From NCBI RefSeq assembly GCF_008642315.1, contig NZ_CP029192.1:930001-994000 (forward strand): a DNA stretch of 64,000 bases, in the 5' to 3' direction. The position numbers and the translations under genes were made by a program. Below, piece by piece: positions 23,685-31,129 of this stretch (positions are counted from its first letter, which is position 1; the number at the start of each line of letters is the position of its first letter). The DNA comes from Streptomyces venezuelae (lineage in GTDB: Bacteria > Actinomycetota > Actinomycetes > Streptomycetales > Streptomycetaceae). Under the pieces are notes generated by a model. The model did no database searches. It saw nothing but the letters and a program-made list of their open reading frames with translations, and was not told the origin of the DNA.

Positions 23685-24961
23685 CGGCGGGAACAGCATC
23701 CCGGCACCGGTCCCAGCGATCCCGAAACCGAAACCGGACACAGAACCGGAGCCGGAACCAGAATCGGAATCGGAGTCGGCTCCTCTCCGACTACCGAGCA
23801 CTCGCCCGCCTCCCCCACTTCTGCCGTCTCTCCACCATCGCCCTCGCGTCGAAGCTGGCCGCGAGCATGAGCGGCCTGAGTCTGCTGCTCCTCGTCAGCA
23901 GTGCATCCTCGTACGGGGCCGCCGGCCTGGCGGTGAGCTGCTCCACCCTCGGCCAGGGCCTGACCGCGCCGTTGCGCGGACGACTCGTCGACCGTCACCC
24001 GGTCCGCCCTGTCCTCGCGGGCTGCCTCATCGCCCATCTGAGCGCGACCCTCGCCGTGGTCCTGGCGGCGCGCAACGGCAGTGCGCTGCCGCTGATCTGC
24101 GGACTCGCCGCCCTCGTCGGCGCGACCGCGCCGCCCGTCGCCGTCATGATGCGGTCCGTGTGGCACGGCATCACCACCGGCGCGACCCTGGATACGGCCA
24201 TGGCGCTGGACGCCTCCATGATGGGCGCCGCGCTGATCGTCGGTCCGATGCTCGCCGGCTGGCTCGGACTGTCGGTCTCGCCCCTCCTGCCGTACGCGAT
24301 CATCGCGGTGCTGACGACCGCTTCCGTCGCGCTGGTCGTCGCGTCCGCCGGGACGCTCCCGCCGCCGCCCACGGGCACTGTGACCGCCCACCGGTCGGGG
24401 CTCTGGTCATCGTCGCCGCTGCGGCGTCTGCTGATCGTCGACGCCCTCTTCGTCATGGCGGTGACGGCCGTGGACGTCGTCCTGCCGATCTACGCACGCC
24501 AGGCGCACGCCGCCGAACTGACCGGCCCGTATCTGGGCAGTCTCGCGGTCGGCAGCGTCGTGGGGAGCTTCGCCCTGGGTGCGGTCGCGGGGCGGCTGCC
24601 CCGGGAGCGCGTGCTTCCGGTCCTTCTGTTCCTCTTCGCCCTCGGCTGCGCCGCTCTGGCCGCGGCCGTACGGGTCTCACCCCTGGTCGTCCTGCTGGTG
24701 TGCCCGGTCGCCGGTCTGGTCATCGGGTCGCTCTTCGCCGTGCTGCGCACCACGGGAGGCGAGCTGGCACCGGCCGGACGGGTCACCGAGACCATGTCCT
24801 GGCTCAGCACACTCGACATGGTCGGCGGCGCGGCGGGGGCGGCCGTGTTCGCGCAGTTTGCCGGTGTGCGGGATGGCCGGGAGGCGCTCGTGCTCGTCCC
24901 GGTGCTCATCTCGGCGGCTGCCGCCGTCAGTTGGCGGGTCCGGGCTCCGCAACGGTGTTGA
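23681..24961 (+). CDS. MFS efflux transporter
   Basis: A 426-residue membrane protein with about eleven to twelve hydrophobic helices and an MFS loop (PLRGRLVDRHPVRPVL). An unusual basic N-terminal tail of about 35 residues is made of Arg/Asn/Gln/Ser repeats. The GTG start at 23681 overlaps the MerR stop codon (GTGA), so both are translated together. The pair resembles drug-inducible efflux operons; the exported compound is not predictable. The repeat tail may be a recent expansion, and internal starts without it cannot be excluded. Confidence 0.82.
   Translation: MTAGTASRHRSQRSRNRNRTQNRSRNQNRNRSRLLSDYRALARLPHFCRLSTIALASKLAASMSGLSLLLLVSSASSYGAAGLAVSCSTLGQGLTAPLRGRLVDRHPVRPVLAGCLIAHLSATLAVVLAARNGSALPLICGLAALVGATAPPVAVMMRSVWHGITTGATLDTAMALDASMMGAALIVGPMLAGWLGLSVSPLLPYAIIAVLTTASVALVVASAGTLPPPPTGTVTAHRSGLWSSSPLRRLLIVDALFVMAVTAVDVVLPIYARQAHAAELTGPYLGSLAVGSVVGSFALGAVAGRLPRERVLPVLLFLFALGCAALAAAVRVSPLVVLLVCPVAGLVIGSLFAVLRTTGGELAPAGRVTETMSWLSTLDMVGGAAGAAVFAQFAGVRDGREALVLVPVLISAAAAVSWRVRAPQRC
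23722..23780 (+). repeat. Degenerate six-base repeat in MFS N-terminus
   Basis: About ten loose copies of AACCGG/AATCGG-type hexamers encode the RNRNRTQNRSRNQNRNRSR tail of the MFS transporter. The pattern suggests slippage expansion inside coding sequence. Confidence 0.7.
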
Positions 24962-25113
24962 TCCTCCCCCTGCACACACGCCGACCGCACCGCGACGAAC
25001 TTCCGCCCCTCCCCGTTTCGACCGCGTCCGACTCGGTCACCCGAGGGGGACAGCCTCCGGCACAAGGTAGGTATCGGAGCATCCCAGACACAGAGACGGG
25101 ACGGTGCATCACC

Positions 25114-25536
25114 ATGGCCACGACGACGGCACGCGACATCATGACCGGCGGCGCACAGTGCGTACAGGCGCACGAGAGCGCGCTCGACGCGGCACGGAAA
25201 CTGGCGGAATGGCAGGTCGGCGCCCTGCCGATCTGTGGTGAGAACAATCGTCTCGTCGGCGTCGTGACCGACCGGGACATCACCGTCAAGGTGCTCGGCA
25301 AGGGGCTCGACGCGGCCGAGGTCGAGGCGGGCACCCTGGCGCAGGGAGAGGCCGTCACGATCGGCGCGGACGACGGCGTCGACGAGGTCTTCGAGACCAT
25401 GACCCGGCACAAAGTGCGACGCCTCCCGGTGATCGACGGCACCGACCTGGTCGGCATGGTCGCCCTCGCGGACGCGGCGAAGTCCCTCGACGCGCCCGAG
25501 GCCGGTCGCCTGATCGCGGCTCTCTCGACCGACTGA
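25114..25536 (+). CDS. Paired CBS domain protein
   Basis: A 140-residue protein made of two CBS motifs forming one Bateman module. The first is ARDIMTGGAQCVQAHESALD to LVGVVTDRDITVKVL. The second is VTIGADDGVDEVFETMTRHK to LVGMVALADAAKSL. Such modules bind adenine nucleotides or SAM and act as energy or redox sensors; stand-alone versions are common in Streptomyces, often in stress regulons. The ATG at 25114 lacks a strong ribosome-binding site, but no other start fits. It lies 152 bases after the MFS gene and is probably transcribed separately. Confidence 0.88.
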   Translation: MATTTARDIMTGGAQCVQAHESALDAARKLAEWQVGALPICGENNRLVGVVTDRDITVKVLGKGLDAAEVEAGTLAQGEAVTIGADDGVDEVFETMTRHKVRRLPVIDGTDLVGMVALADAAKSLDAPEAGRLIAALSTD

Positions 25537-25619
25537 CGGCCCCGGCTCGGCCCAGCCCCCTCGCACCAGAGCCACCCACGGGGCGACGCCGACTCCAGTC
25601 ACACGACGCACCACCCTCG

Positions 25620-26816
25620 TCAGGAGCACGAAGGCCGAGGGTCCGCGCCGCGGCTTCCGAGGAGTTCCGGGCGCCCGTTGAGCCGTGCGGCCTGGCGCGT
25701 CAGGTGCGCGCGCTCCGCGAGGTTCGTGGCCTTGCGGGCCGCGTCCGCGTAGAGCCGCGCCGCGACCACCAGGTCGCCGTCGCGTTCGTGGAGGTAGGCC
25801 GCCGCGGCGGTGTGGCGGGGCAGGGCGTCGTCGAGGTCCGCCAGCGCCGCGAGGCCCGCGCGCGGGCCGTCCGCCTCGCCGACCGCCACCGCCCGGTTCA
25901 GCCGGACGACGGGGCTGTCGGTGAGGGCCGCCAGCTCGTCGTACCACTCGACGATCTGCACCCAGTCCGTCTCCTCCGCGGTCGGCGCGTCCGCGTGCAG
26001 GGCCGCGATGGCGGCCTGGGCCTGGAACTCGCCGAGCCGGTCGCGGGAGAGGGCCGTCTGCAGGATGCCGATGCCCTCGGCGATCGTCCCGGTGTCCCAC
26101 CGGCCGCGGTCCTGCTCGGCGAGCGGCACCAGGCTTCCGTCGGGCGCGGTCCTTGCGGCGCGCCGGGCGTGGTGGAGCAGCATGAGGGAGAGCAGCCCGG
26201 CCACCTCGGGATGGTCGATGGCGGCCGCCAGCTGCCGGGTGAGCCGGATGGCCTCGGCGGCGAGGTCGACGTCGCCGGAGTAGCCCTCGTTGAAGACGAG
26301 GTAGAGCGTGCGGAGGACGGTGGCGACGTCGCCGGGGCGGTCGAAACGGGCGCCGGAGACCGTGCGCTTGGCCCGGCTGATGCGCTGCGCCATGGTCGCC
26401 TCGGGCACGAGGTAGGCCTGGGCGATCTGGCGCGTGGTGAGCCCGCCGACGGCGCGCAGGGTGAGCGCGACGGCGGAGGACGGCGTCAGCGAGGGGTGGG
26501 CGCAGAGGAAGTACAGCTGGAGCGTGTCGTCCGTGGCGGGCACGGGTCCGGGGGCGGGCTCGTCGTCGATCCGGTCCTCGCGTCGGCGCCGGGACACGTC
26601 TGCCCGGGTCGCGTCGAGGAACCGGCGCCAGGCCACGGTGACCAGCCAGCCCTTCGGGTCGCGTGGCATGTCGTCCGGCCAGACGCGGACCGCTTCGACG
26701 AGCGCGTCCTGTACGGCGTCCTCGGCCGCCGCGAAGTCGGCTCCGCGGCGGACGAGGATTCCGAGGACGCTCGGGGTGAGGCTGCGCAGCAGTGCCTCGT
26801 TCACCTGTGACGTCAC
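25620..26816 (-). CDS. ECF42-type RNA polymerase sigma factor with C-terminal extension
   Basis: The 398-residue protein has sigma region 2 (GADFAAAEDAVQDALVEAVR, then DPKGWLVTVAWRRFLDATRA), sigma region 4 (LRAVGGLTTRQIAQAYLVPE, TMAQRISRAKR) and a long C-terminal helical extension of TPR-like character. This is the ECF42 layout. ECF42 factors lack an anti-sigma factor and are paired with DGPF/YCII proteins, as here. GTG 26816 overlaps the TGA of the YCII gene (GTGA), so the start is well supported. It probably directs its own operon under an unknown stress. Confidence 0.88.
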   Translation of the reverse strand: MTSQVNEALLRSLTPSVLGILVRRGADFAAAEDAVQDALVEAVRVWPDDMPRDPKGWLVTVAWRRFLDATRADVSRRRREDRIDDEPAPGPVPATDDTLQLYFLCAHPSLTPSSAVALTLRAVGGLTTRQIAQAYLVPEATMAQRISRAKRTVSGARFDRPGDVATVLRTLYLVFNEGYSGDVDLAAEAIRLTRQLAAAIDHPEVAGLLSLMLLHHARRAARTAPDGSLVPLAEQDRGRWDTGTIAEGIGILQTALSRDRLGEFQAQAAIAALHADAPTAEETDWVQIVEWYDELAALTDSPVVRLNRAVAVGEADGPRAGLAALADLDDALPRHTAAAAYLHERDGDLVVAARLYADAARKATNLAERAHLTRQAARLNGRPELLGSRGADPRPSCS

Positions 26817-27220
26817 TCCGTGATGGTGGGCTGCTCGGCGAGGAAGGGGCGCAGCTCCAGCCACTCGTGGATCGGCTCGCCGCCCGCGCCGGGGGCTGCG
26901 GACAGCTCCCCTGCCAGCTCGACGGCGCGCTCGTACGTATCGACGTCGATCACCATCCAGCCGGCGATGAGGTCCTTGGTCTCGGCGAAGGGTCCGTCGG
27001 TGACCGGCGGGCGCCCCTCGCCGTCGTACCGGACCCAGGTCCCCTCGGGGGCGAGCGCCTGGCCGTCGACGAACTCGCCGGTCTCCTCGAGGCGGGCCGC
27101 GAAGTCGTGCATGTACTTCATGTGGGCCGAGATCTCCTCCTGCGTCCACTGCTCCATCGGTACGCAGTTGGCCGCCTCCGGGGCTCCGCGGTAGTGCTTG
27201 AGAAGCAGGTACTTGGCCAT
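26813..27220 (-). CDS. YCII/DGPF-domain protein, partner of ECF42 sigma
   Basis: A 135-residue protein of the YCII-related (DGPF) family. It carries MAKYLLLKHYRG at the start, TGEFVDGQALAPEG, and the VTDGPFAETKDLIAGWMVID segment containing the DGPF signature. Family members adopt a ferredoxin-like fold; those coupled to ECF42 factors are thought to assist sigma activity by an unknown mechanism. ATG 27220 has GAGGAG eight bases upstream. The stop overlaps the sigma factor start, making a two-gene operon. Confidence 0.88.
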   Translation of the reverse strand: MAKYLLLKHYRGAPEAANCVPMEQWTQEEISAHMKYMHDFAARLEETGEFVDGQALAPEGTWVRYDGEGRPPVTDGPFAETKDLIAGWMVIDVDTYERAVELAGELSAAPGAGGEPIHEWLELRPFLAEQPTITE

Positions 27221-27576
27221 GGTGTTCTCCTCGGTGCTCGTGCGGCCATTGTGGTCGCTCGTTGTCGCTTGCACTGCTGGGACGGAGCGAGCCGCTGGTT
27301 CTCGACATCGCCGACAGAATTTTTTCGGGAGATTCTCGGGGGGGTCCGGGGGATTCCTTTCAGGGGCCGAGCGGGGTGTCGGGGCCTGTGGCTCCAGGGG
27401 TTCGAGTCCTGAGGCGCGGCCCGGGTTCGAAGCGTATTCTGGTGGGGCGAGAACGCGCGGTCCGCCGCCGAGCGCGGCGACAAGCTCCACCTTGCGGCCC
27501 GTCTCTTCTCCCAGGGCCTGACTCTCTTCGGAGAGCCCATCACGCCTGCCCTTCCACCCAGTTGGAGGTGGACGCA
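27221..27576. other. Intergenic region between YCII and SPW genes
   Basis: This 356-base divergent gap contains the promoters of the YCII/ECF42 operon and of the SPW-repeat gene. A T6 run near 27320 and GGGGGGTCCGGGGGA nearby break the usual composition. A GGTTCGAGTCC string at 27400 looks like a tRNA T-arm but no tRNA fold surrounds it. GGAGG at 27564-27568 is the SPW gene's ribosome-binding site. No gene is supported. Confidence 0.55.
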
Positions 27577-28155
27577 GTGACAACGTCCCCCAGGTCCCCA
27601 TCCGGAATGCCGGCCGGCGCCCCGTCGTCGATGTCCGGAGCCCACACCCCCATGTCCGGGGCGCCGTCCTCCATGGACACGCACCCCGACATCGTCGACA
27701 TGCGCGCCCGTCACGAGAGTGCCGAGCGCGCGGCGAGCACGCCGAAGGCGCAGGCCATCGACGCGCTGGCCTTCCTCACCGGTCTCTACCTGGCCGCGTC
27801 CCCATGGATCGCGGGCTTCAACCAGTTCCAGCGTCTGTCGATCGTCAACCTCATCGTCGGCGTCGCGTACGCGCTCCTGATGAGCGGCGGCTTCGGCCGG
27901 GCCTACGAGCGCACCCACGGGATGGCGTGGGCCGCGTGCGCGCTGGGCGTCTGGACGATCGTGGCGCCCTGGGTGATCAGGGGTGACGCCACCACCAGGA
28001 CGACCGTGCTGAACAACGTCATCACCGGTGCCGTGGCCGCTCTCCTCGCCCTGGCCGCCGTCGCGGCCGCCCGTGCGGGAGACAAGTCGGACGCGTCGGG
28101 CGGAAGGAACGGCGTCCGAGGCAGGAGGAGCATGAGCCGCGCCGGTCATGACTGA
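27577..28155 (+). CDS. SPW-repeat membrane protein
   Basis: The 192-residue protein has a polar N-terminus rich in Met, Ser, Pro and Gly, then two SPW repeats: FLTGLYLAASPWIAGF and CALGVWTIVAPWVI. Each belongs to paired hydrophobic helices, giving four transmembrane segments. The polar C-terminus is basic. SPW proteins are small actinomycete membrane proteins without known function. GTG 27577 is chosen for the GGAGG upstream; ATG 27607 is an alternative. A strong hairpin follows. Confidence 0.75.
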   Translation: MTTSPRSPSGMPAGAPSSMSGAHTPMSGAPSSMDTHPDIVDMRARHESAERAASTPKAQAIDALAFLTGLYLAASPWIAGFNQFQRLSIVNLIVGVAYALLMSGGFGRAYERTHGMAWAACALGVWTIVAPWVIRGDATTRTTVLNNVITGAVAALLALAAVAAARAGDKSDASGGRNGVRGRRSMSRAGHD

Positions 28156-28173
28156 TCGGGCGCTCCCCTTCCC

Positions 28174-28211
28174 GACCGCGCCCCGCGGCACACCTGCCGC
28201 GGGGCGCGGTC
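28174..28211. terminator. 17-bp bidirectional hairpin
   Basis: GACCGCGCCCCGCGGCA and its exact complement enclose a CACC loop, a perfect 17-base-pair stem. It sits between the convergent SPW and topoisomerase IB genes and is well placed to terminate both. Confidence 0.88.
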
Positions 28212-28223
28212 GTGCGGACCCGG

Positions 28224-29249
28224 TCAGTTCAGCAGCCGCAACACCGCCTCCTCCACGGCCCCTTGGGTCGCCGGGCGGCCGAACGTGGCTCCGTCGCCCA
28301 GTCGGTCGAGGGCGTCGGCGATGGTGCGGCCCTCTTCGAAGAGCTCGATGACGCGTGGGTTGATGTACGACGCCCGGCAGACGGCGGGCGTGTTCTGGAG
28401 GTACTCGCTGACCTCGCGGACCGCTCGGGCGACGGCGCGTTTGCGGGCCGTCCTGGACTCGTCGGCGATCCGCACCGACACCGCGAGGGCGACCGCCGCG
28501 AGGACAGTGGCGTGCCAGACGCGGAAGTCCTTGGCCGTGATGTCGGTGCCCGCCCGGTCCCGCAGGTAGTCGTTGAGGTCGGCGGCCTGCAGCTCGTGCC
28601 AGGCGCGGCCTTCCCAGTAGGTGAACAGCCGTGGGCCCGCGCTGTCGCGGCGCAGCAGGGCGCGCAGGACCTTGCAGGCGGGCGGGTCGACGAGCGCGCG
28701 TGTCTGCGTCTTGGAGAACTTCGCGGGATACGTGACGGAGACCTCGCCGCGCCGACAGGTGACGTGTTCCTTGAGCAGGGTCGTCAGTCCGTACGTGCCG
28801 TTGTCCCTCCGGTAGGACTCGTTGCCGATGCGGAAGAAGCCGAGGTCGAGCAGGCGGGCGGCGCAGGCCTGCACGCGTTCCCGGCCGAGGCCGCGGCCCG
28901 CGAGGTCCTGCGCCACATGCGCGCGCACCTCGGGGAGTGCGGCGGCGACCTCCAGGACGTGCTCGTGCTTCGCCGTCTCCTGCCGCTCGCGGAACCGCGG
29001 GTGGTACAGGTACTGGCGTCGGCCCGCGGCGTCGGTGCCGACGGCCTGCAGGTGCCCGTTGGGCCAGGGGCAGATCCAGACGTCCCGCCAGGCGGGCGGG
29101 ATGACGAGCGCGCGCAGGCGCTCCTTCTCCGCCGGATCGGTGACGGGACGGCCCGAGGCATCCGTATAGCGGAATCCGCGTCCTGAGCGAACGCGGGTGA
29201 TCCCGGGTCCGTCGATGTGGCTAGTGCGCAGCCGCCGCTTCTCGCTCAT
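28224..29249 (-). CDS. DNA topoisomerase IB
   Basis: A 341-residue poxvirus-like type IB topoisomerase. It starts with the small N-terminal domain (SGRGFRYTDASGRPVTD, LVIPPAWRDVWICPWPNGHL) and continues with the catalytic domain. There FRIGNESYRRDNGTYGLTTL, FSKTQTRA and KDFRVWHATVLAA hold active-site basic residues, and CRASYINPRVIELFEEG contains the nucleophilic tyrosine (about residue 295). The enzyme relaxes supercoils through a 3'-phosphotyrosine link. The ATG at 29249 is the first usable start. The gene is monocistronic. Confidence 0.92.
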   Translation of the reverse strand: MSEKRRLRTSHIDGPGITRVRSGRGFRYTDASGRPVTDPAEKERLRALVIPPAWRDVWICPWPNGHLQAVGTDAAGRRQYLYHPRFRERQETAKHEHVLEVAAALPEVRAHVAQDLAGRGLGRERVQACAARLLDLGFFRIGNESYRRDNGTYGLTTLLKEHVTCRRGEVSVTYPAKFSKTQTRALVDPPACKVLRALLRRDSAGPRLFTYWEGRAWHELQAADLNDYLRDRAGTDITAKDFRVWHATVLAAVALAVSVRIADESRTARKRAVARAVREVSEYLQNTPAVCRASYINPRVIELFEEGRTIADALDRLGDGATFGRPATQGAVEEAVLRLLN

Positions 29250-29405
29250 GTCCCAGGAGTGCCCCCTGAGCGGGGTGGCAGACCTCAGGTCAGACCGTTC
29301 GGCGCAGTGCGCCGCAGGGCACGACGGGCCGTCACGGGTGACGATCGGAGGGGGCCGATCCGGAGCAGATCGCCGAGGGGATCGACCGGCGACGGCCGGA
29401 CGGAC

Positions 29406-29750
29406 TCAGCCGAGTCCGCCGCTTCCGAAGCTGCCGCTGTTTCCCTTCCTGTGGTCGTCCGGATCCTGCGAGTCACTGGGGTGCGTGCTGGACCTGCCGT
29501 ACCCGTTGTGGAGCTCGTGCGGCAGGAGGCGGCGGCCGTCGTGCGGCATCTCGTCCGCCTCGCGGTACTCCCGTTCCTCCCTGGCCGGTCCGTCGTACGG
29601 CCGTTTGGGCTGCTCCTCCGGGCTCACCGTCCGCGTCTCGCGCGCCTGGGCGCGCCGGCCCCAGAAGAAGGCGGCCAGGAGCACGCCGACCACGACGACG
29701 CCGGCGACCCACATCAGCAGGGCCGCGGTATGGCTGACAGCCAGTTCCAT
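29406..29750 (-). CDS. DUF6479-family single-pass membrane protein
   Basis: The 114-residue protein has one N-terminal transmembrane helix (ALLMWVAGVVVVGVLLAAFF) followed by a basic stop-transfer segment and a polar tail. The tail holds the DUF6479-type motif EYREADEMPHDGRRLLPHEL. It is common in Streptomyces and of unknown function. ATG 29750 is assumed; ATG 29759 is an alternative and neither has a strong ribosome-binding site. It lies alone, 67 bases after the phosphoesterase gene's stop codon on the same strand. Confidence 0.65.
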   Translation of the reverse strand: MELAVSHTAALLMWVAGVVVVGVLLAAFFWGRRAQARETRTVSPEEQPKRPYDGPAREEREYREADEMPHDGRRLLPHELHNGYGRSSTHPSDSQDPDDHRKGNSGSFGSGGLG

Positions 29751-29817
29751 TGGTTCCATACAGGAGGTGTACCCGTCCAAGGCCGAAAAGTAGCCCGAAT
29801 CGCCCTTTTCGCGGCTT

Positions 29818-31020
29818 TCACCCCACTGGTGCGGCCGTACGCGTGCGGTGGGCGAGGCGTGCGGTGCGGGTGGTGACGTCCACCGTGTACGCCTCGACGG
29901 TCATCGCCCGCCCGGACACCTTCAGGATCATGAAGCCGTGGTCGGAGAAGTTCTGCCAGGTCGAGGGGTGGCCGAAGTGCGCCTTGCCGTCGCCCGCCTT
30001 GCCCGCGGCGCCGCACACGATCTGGCGGGTGCCGCCGGTGCGCGCGGTCGGCTCCAGGATCTGCAGCGTGTGATCGTGCCCGGAGAGGATCAGGTCGGCG
30101 CGTCCGCACACCACCTCCTCGTACAGCTCCTTGAGGTGGATGCCGCTGGTGTAGTTGCCGATCACGAATCCGTCGTACGATCCGGCGCTGCCGTGCTTGC
30201 CGTTGTTGAGGTACGGGTGGTGGCCGAGCACGATCTTCCAGCGGGCCCGCGACGCCTTGAGGGCGCCGTCCAGCCAGGCGCGCTGCTCGCGCATGTAGGG
30301 GCCGTTCCACCAGTAGTGCGGGTCCATCTGCGCGACGTACGACGAGACGGGGTTGCTGTCGATGGCGAAGAACTCGACCACCGGAGCGCTGCCGTCGCCG
30401 GCCTGCGCGGGCAGGGCGACGTTGTAGTAGCGGCTCGGCATGTACCAGCGGCGGGAGCCCTGGGCGTAGGCGACCTCGCGGTCGCCCCGGGAGGGGTCGC
30501 CGCCGCTGCCGGGGATCAGTCCCGAGCAGTCGTGGTTGCCGAGGACCATCAGCCACGGCATGTCGAGGCCTGAGTTGGGGTCCTCGAACTTGGTGCGGAA
30601 CTCCGAGTCGTCGGCGGACTCGGGGCCGTTCTCGTAGATGTTGTCGCCCAGGCCGACCGCGAGGCCGACGCCCTCCGCGCGGCACACCTCGCGGGCCGCG
30701 GCGGCCACCGCGTGCTGCGCGTCCTCGCCCGTTCCGGCGTCGCCGGTGAGGAGCACCGCGTACTCACCGGCCCGGTTCGGCTGCGTCGGCAGGGGGAATT
30801 TGCCGGTGCGGGCGGCGGCCGCGGCGGGCTGCGCGCCGCCCTGGAGGACGGTCAGCGCTGCCGCGCCCGCCACCACGCCGCCCAGCACGGTCCGGCGCCG
30901 CGGCGCCCGCATCTCCCGGACACGCTCCCCCACCGGCCCTTCCGCCAGGGCCGGTTCGGCCCGCAGCCACTGGTCCTCGGTCAGGTCCGCGCTCGGCGGT
31001 ATCAACTCGTCATCGCACAT
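29818..31020 (-). CDS. Tat-exported metallophosphoesterase (purple acid phosphatase-like)
   Basis: The 400-residue protein has a 40-residue leader, then a twin-arginine signal (RRRTVLGGVVAGAAALTVLQ) ending in an alanine-rich cleavage region. The mature domain shows the calcineurin-like dimetal motifs in order: LLTGDAGTG, GLGDNIYENG, MVLGNHDCSG, IVLGHHPYLNNG and LILSGHDHTLQ. This matches ACP5-like purple acid phosphatases that hydrolyse phosphomonoesters outside the cell. ATG 31020 is the first start; the ribosome-binding site is poor. Tail-to-head with the ABC exporter gene. Confidence 0.88.
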   Translation of the reverse strand: MCDDELIPPSADLTEDQWLRAEPALAEGPVGERVREMRAPRRRTVLGGVVAGAAALTVLQGGAQPAAAAARTGKFPLPTQPNRAGEYAVLLTGDAGTGEDAQHAVAAAAREVCRAEGVGLAVGLGDNIYENGPESADDSEFRTKFEDPNSGLDMPWLMVLGNHDCSGLIPGSGGDPSRGDREVAYAQGSRRWYMPSRYYNVALPAQAGDGSAPVVEFFAIDSNPVSSYVAQMDPHYWWNGPYMREQRAWLDGALKASRARWKIVLGHHPYLNNGKHGSAGSYDGFVIGNYTSGIHLKELYEEVVCGRADLILSGHDHTLQILEPTARTGGTRQIVCGAAGKAGDGKAHFGHPSTWQNFSDHGFMILKVSGRAMTVEAYTVDVTTRTARLAHRTRTAAPVG

Positions 31021-31129
31021 GGAGGGTTTCTCTCACGGGGAGGCGGACCGATGGTGGGGAACCAATGAACTCCTGGTGGACGAATGGACACGGGTGATCA
31101 TTTGCGGGAGCGCCGTCCCCCTCCGTCCC

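Noticed and set aside
23722..23780. Hexamer repeats as a separate intergenic element
   Set aside because: They lie in frame inside the MFS gene after its well-supported GTG start.
27390..27425. tRNA-like GGTTCGAGTCC
   Set aside because: No acceptor stem, anticodon loop or D-arm surrounds it.
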